DNA of 15,134 bases from Chitinophagales bacterium (GTDB taxonomy: Bacteria; Bacteroidota; Bacteroidia; Chitinophagales; UBA2359). Both the position numbers and the translations under genes were made by a program. The DNA is taken from positions 1-15,134 of the forward strand of contig JAHDIA010000053.1 of NCBI GenBank assembly GCA_020631035.1, in the 5' to 3' direction. The notes beneath the pieces were generated by a model that was not told the DNA's origin, did no database searches, and was given only the letters and a program-made list of their open reading frames with translations. Shown here in pieces: positions 13,833-15,134 of the stretch (position 1 is the first letter of the stretch; each line of letters starts with the position of its first letter).

Positions 13833-15134
13833 TTATCTAAAATTTAAATTAACCGAAAGCCCATACGTTCTTCCAGGTTTAAAACTGTTTACTATAAAAT
13901 CTTGTCCTTTGTATGTTTGTACTTTTTTAATACTTGAGTCTAGTAAGTTGGACGCATTAAAACCAATTGTAATTAATTTGTTGATTTCTTTTGAAATATT
14001 AAAATTTAAAATAGGAAAAGATTGCTCATAAACATCTGGAACAGCCGTAATACCCACAATATCCAATCTAGGTCCAAAGATGTTGAAATTCAAATTGGCA
14101 TTCAATCCAATATTATCTTGTCTGTAAGCCAATAAGAAGTTGAACAAATAAGGTGATTGCCCTTGGAATGGGCGATATTCTTTCGCATCTGGCTCGTCTT
14201 TGATGGCTTCCATTTCGTTAGGGTCCAATTTCACTCTCGACTCAATCAAAGAAAGATTGGTTCCCAAGTCAAAATGACTGGCAAATCGTCCTAGAAAACC
14301 AAGGTTTTTTCTAAGCTCAATCTCTAGACCATACAACTCTCCCTTCTCAATGTTTTTCCAAGTAATTTCTCTAGAACTTTGTACAGTTCTAAATCTTTTG
14401 ACAATTGGATTTCTAAAATCTTTGTAGAACGCACTGACTGCAAAAAGTTCTCCTGGTTTTGGATAAGTCTCGAACCTCAAATCATAGTTATAAACTTCTG
14501 TAATTTGTAAAGGTTCAGTACTACCAATGTATCTAAAGCCTCCACCTAAAAAGTCGAAAGAAACAAAGGGAGCCATTTCTCTCATATTTGGACGGGCAAT
14601 GGTCTTAGAAAATGCAAAACGCAAATTGGTTTTGTCTTGAGCAAGTACATATTTGACATTGACAGAAGGCAATAAATAGGCTTTGGCAATTTCTACCTCA
14701 GTCAATAAAACAGGTTCATATGTGCTAGTATCAATAGGACCCGCCCAAGCATCTACCCTGCTTGGCTCAATGTAAATATCGGAACTCTCCCCCCTAAGCC
14801 CCATAGAGACTTCCAGTTTTGGAGAAAAATGATAATTGACCAAGGCATAAGCCCCCATTACTCTTTCATATCCTTCATAACTGTTTCTCAGTTCCGAAGC
14901 AAGCGAAGGGTGTACCCCCAATATGTAGTAATTTTGATTGTTTACGGTCGTATCAAATACGATGCCGATATTGTCTTCAGCAAGATAATTGTCCACATCT
15001 CCACTAAACTCACTTGCCCCAATGTCTGTGCTGACATTGTATCTTTCATAATCTACTTTATCTTCATTAAATGTTCGATCTTTTTGAAAATAACTTGCGC
15101 CGACTTTGATTAAATTGTTTCGTTGCCCACCTAG
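13833..15134 (-). CDS. TonB-dependent outer-membrane receptor, C-terminal part (partial)
   Basis: 433 codons of beta-barrel sequence run open to the window edge, so the N-terminus, plug and any carboxypeptidase-like leading domain lie outside. An in-frame GTG at 14996 is only an internal codon, because the frame upstream continues as barrel (NLIKVGASYFQKDRTF). Typical TonB-receptor barrel features are visible: RFAFSKTIARPNMREMAPF, YNYDLRFETYPKPGELFAVS, YGLEIELRKNLGFL, FNASNLLDSS and the final strand RTYGLSVNLNFR ending in Phe-Arg. Such receptors import siderophores, vitamins or glycans using TonB energy; no SusD-like partner is in view, so the substrate is unknown. The two response regulators follow on the same strand after 85 bp. 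Confidence 0.9.
   Translation of the reverse strand, partial: LGGQRNNLIKVGASYFQKDRTFNEDKVDYERYNVSTDIGASEFSGDVDNYLAEDNIGIVFDTTVNNQNYYILGVHPSLASELRNSYEGYERVMGAYALVNYHFSPKLEVSMGLRGESSDIYIEPSRVDAWAGPIDTSTYEPVLLTEVEIAKAYLLPSVNVKYVLAQDKTNLRFAFSKTIARPNMREMAPFVSFDFLGGGFRYIGSTEPLQITEVYNYDLRFETYPKPGELFAVSAFYKDFRNPIVKRFRTVQSSREITWKNIEKGELYGLEIELRKNLGFLGRFASHFDLGTNLSLIESRVKLDPNEMEAIKDEPDAKEYRPFQGQSPYLFNFLLAYRQDNIGLNANLNFNIFGPRLDIVGITAVPDVYEQSFPILNFNISKEINKLITIGFNASNLLDSSIKKVQTYKGQDFIVNSFKPGRTYGLSVNLNFR

Noticed and set aside
13833..14996. TonB-receptor gene starting at GTG 14996 as a complete gene
   Set aside because: The frame stays open to the window edge and the upstream codons read as beta-barrel strands; a receptor without plug would not work, so the gene is cut by the window.

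Overview
The window looks like chromosomal DNA of a Bacteroidota bacterium, most likely of the Saprospiria/Chitinophagia side; that rank is inference. Supporting signs are a type IX secretion (T9SS) C-terminal sorting domain, a DUF2851 protein, a Bacteroidota-style TonB-dependent receptor, an ECF sigma/anti-sigma pair, low GC, long AT-rich intergenic gaps and no obvious Shine-Dalgarno sequences. No rRNA, tRNA, CRISPR array, transposase or phage module was recognised.

Layout from left to right. 1-736: a dispersed repeat copy and a small, poorly supported Ig-like ORF on the minus strand. 737-1744 (-): an MthK-like potassium channel with an RCK domain. 1745-2085: short hairpins and a second repeat copy. 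2086-3129 (+): a zinc-dependent dehydrogenase. 3131-3385: a tandem array of hairpin units capped by a perfect palindrome, lying between convergent genes. 3403-5727 (-): a secreted VIT/vWA protein. 6024-6128: a third repeat copy. 6126-8309 (-): an anti-sigma-like membrane protein and, upstream, its ECF sigma factor. 8353-8456: a long imperfect palindrome between divergent genes. 8608-9882 (+): a DUF2851 protein. 9939-10091: a fourth repeat copy and a 17-bp-stem hairpin. 10099-11613 (-): a secreted S74-chaperone protein with a T9SS tail. 11614-12339: a long gap holding a GC-rich structured element. 12340-13747 (-): two tandem OmpR-type response regulators. 13833-15134 (-): the C-terminal part of a TonB-dependent receptor that runs off the window.

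The clearest functional unit is sigma factor plus anti-sigma: 9 bp apart, same strand, with the anti-sigma carrying a large extracytoplasmic part. The VIT/vWA gene follows on the same strand after about 400 bp and could belong to the same envelope programme, but nothing in the sequence proves that. The two response regulators are 19 bp apart and probably co-transcribed; no histidine kinase is visible.

The most unusual feature is the intergenic DNA. Nearly every large gap holds a repeat or palindrome: four copies of one roughly 110-bp family, a related-looking 200-bp GC-rich element, a 54-59-bp tandem array and several perfect hairpins. A 7-bp TCCCGAT/ATCGGGA stem, or a close variant, recurs in three of these otherwise different elements. 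I see no complete new enzymatic system. The repeat family, the anti-sigma fusion and the self-cleaving-chaperone/T9SS combination are the best leads.
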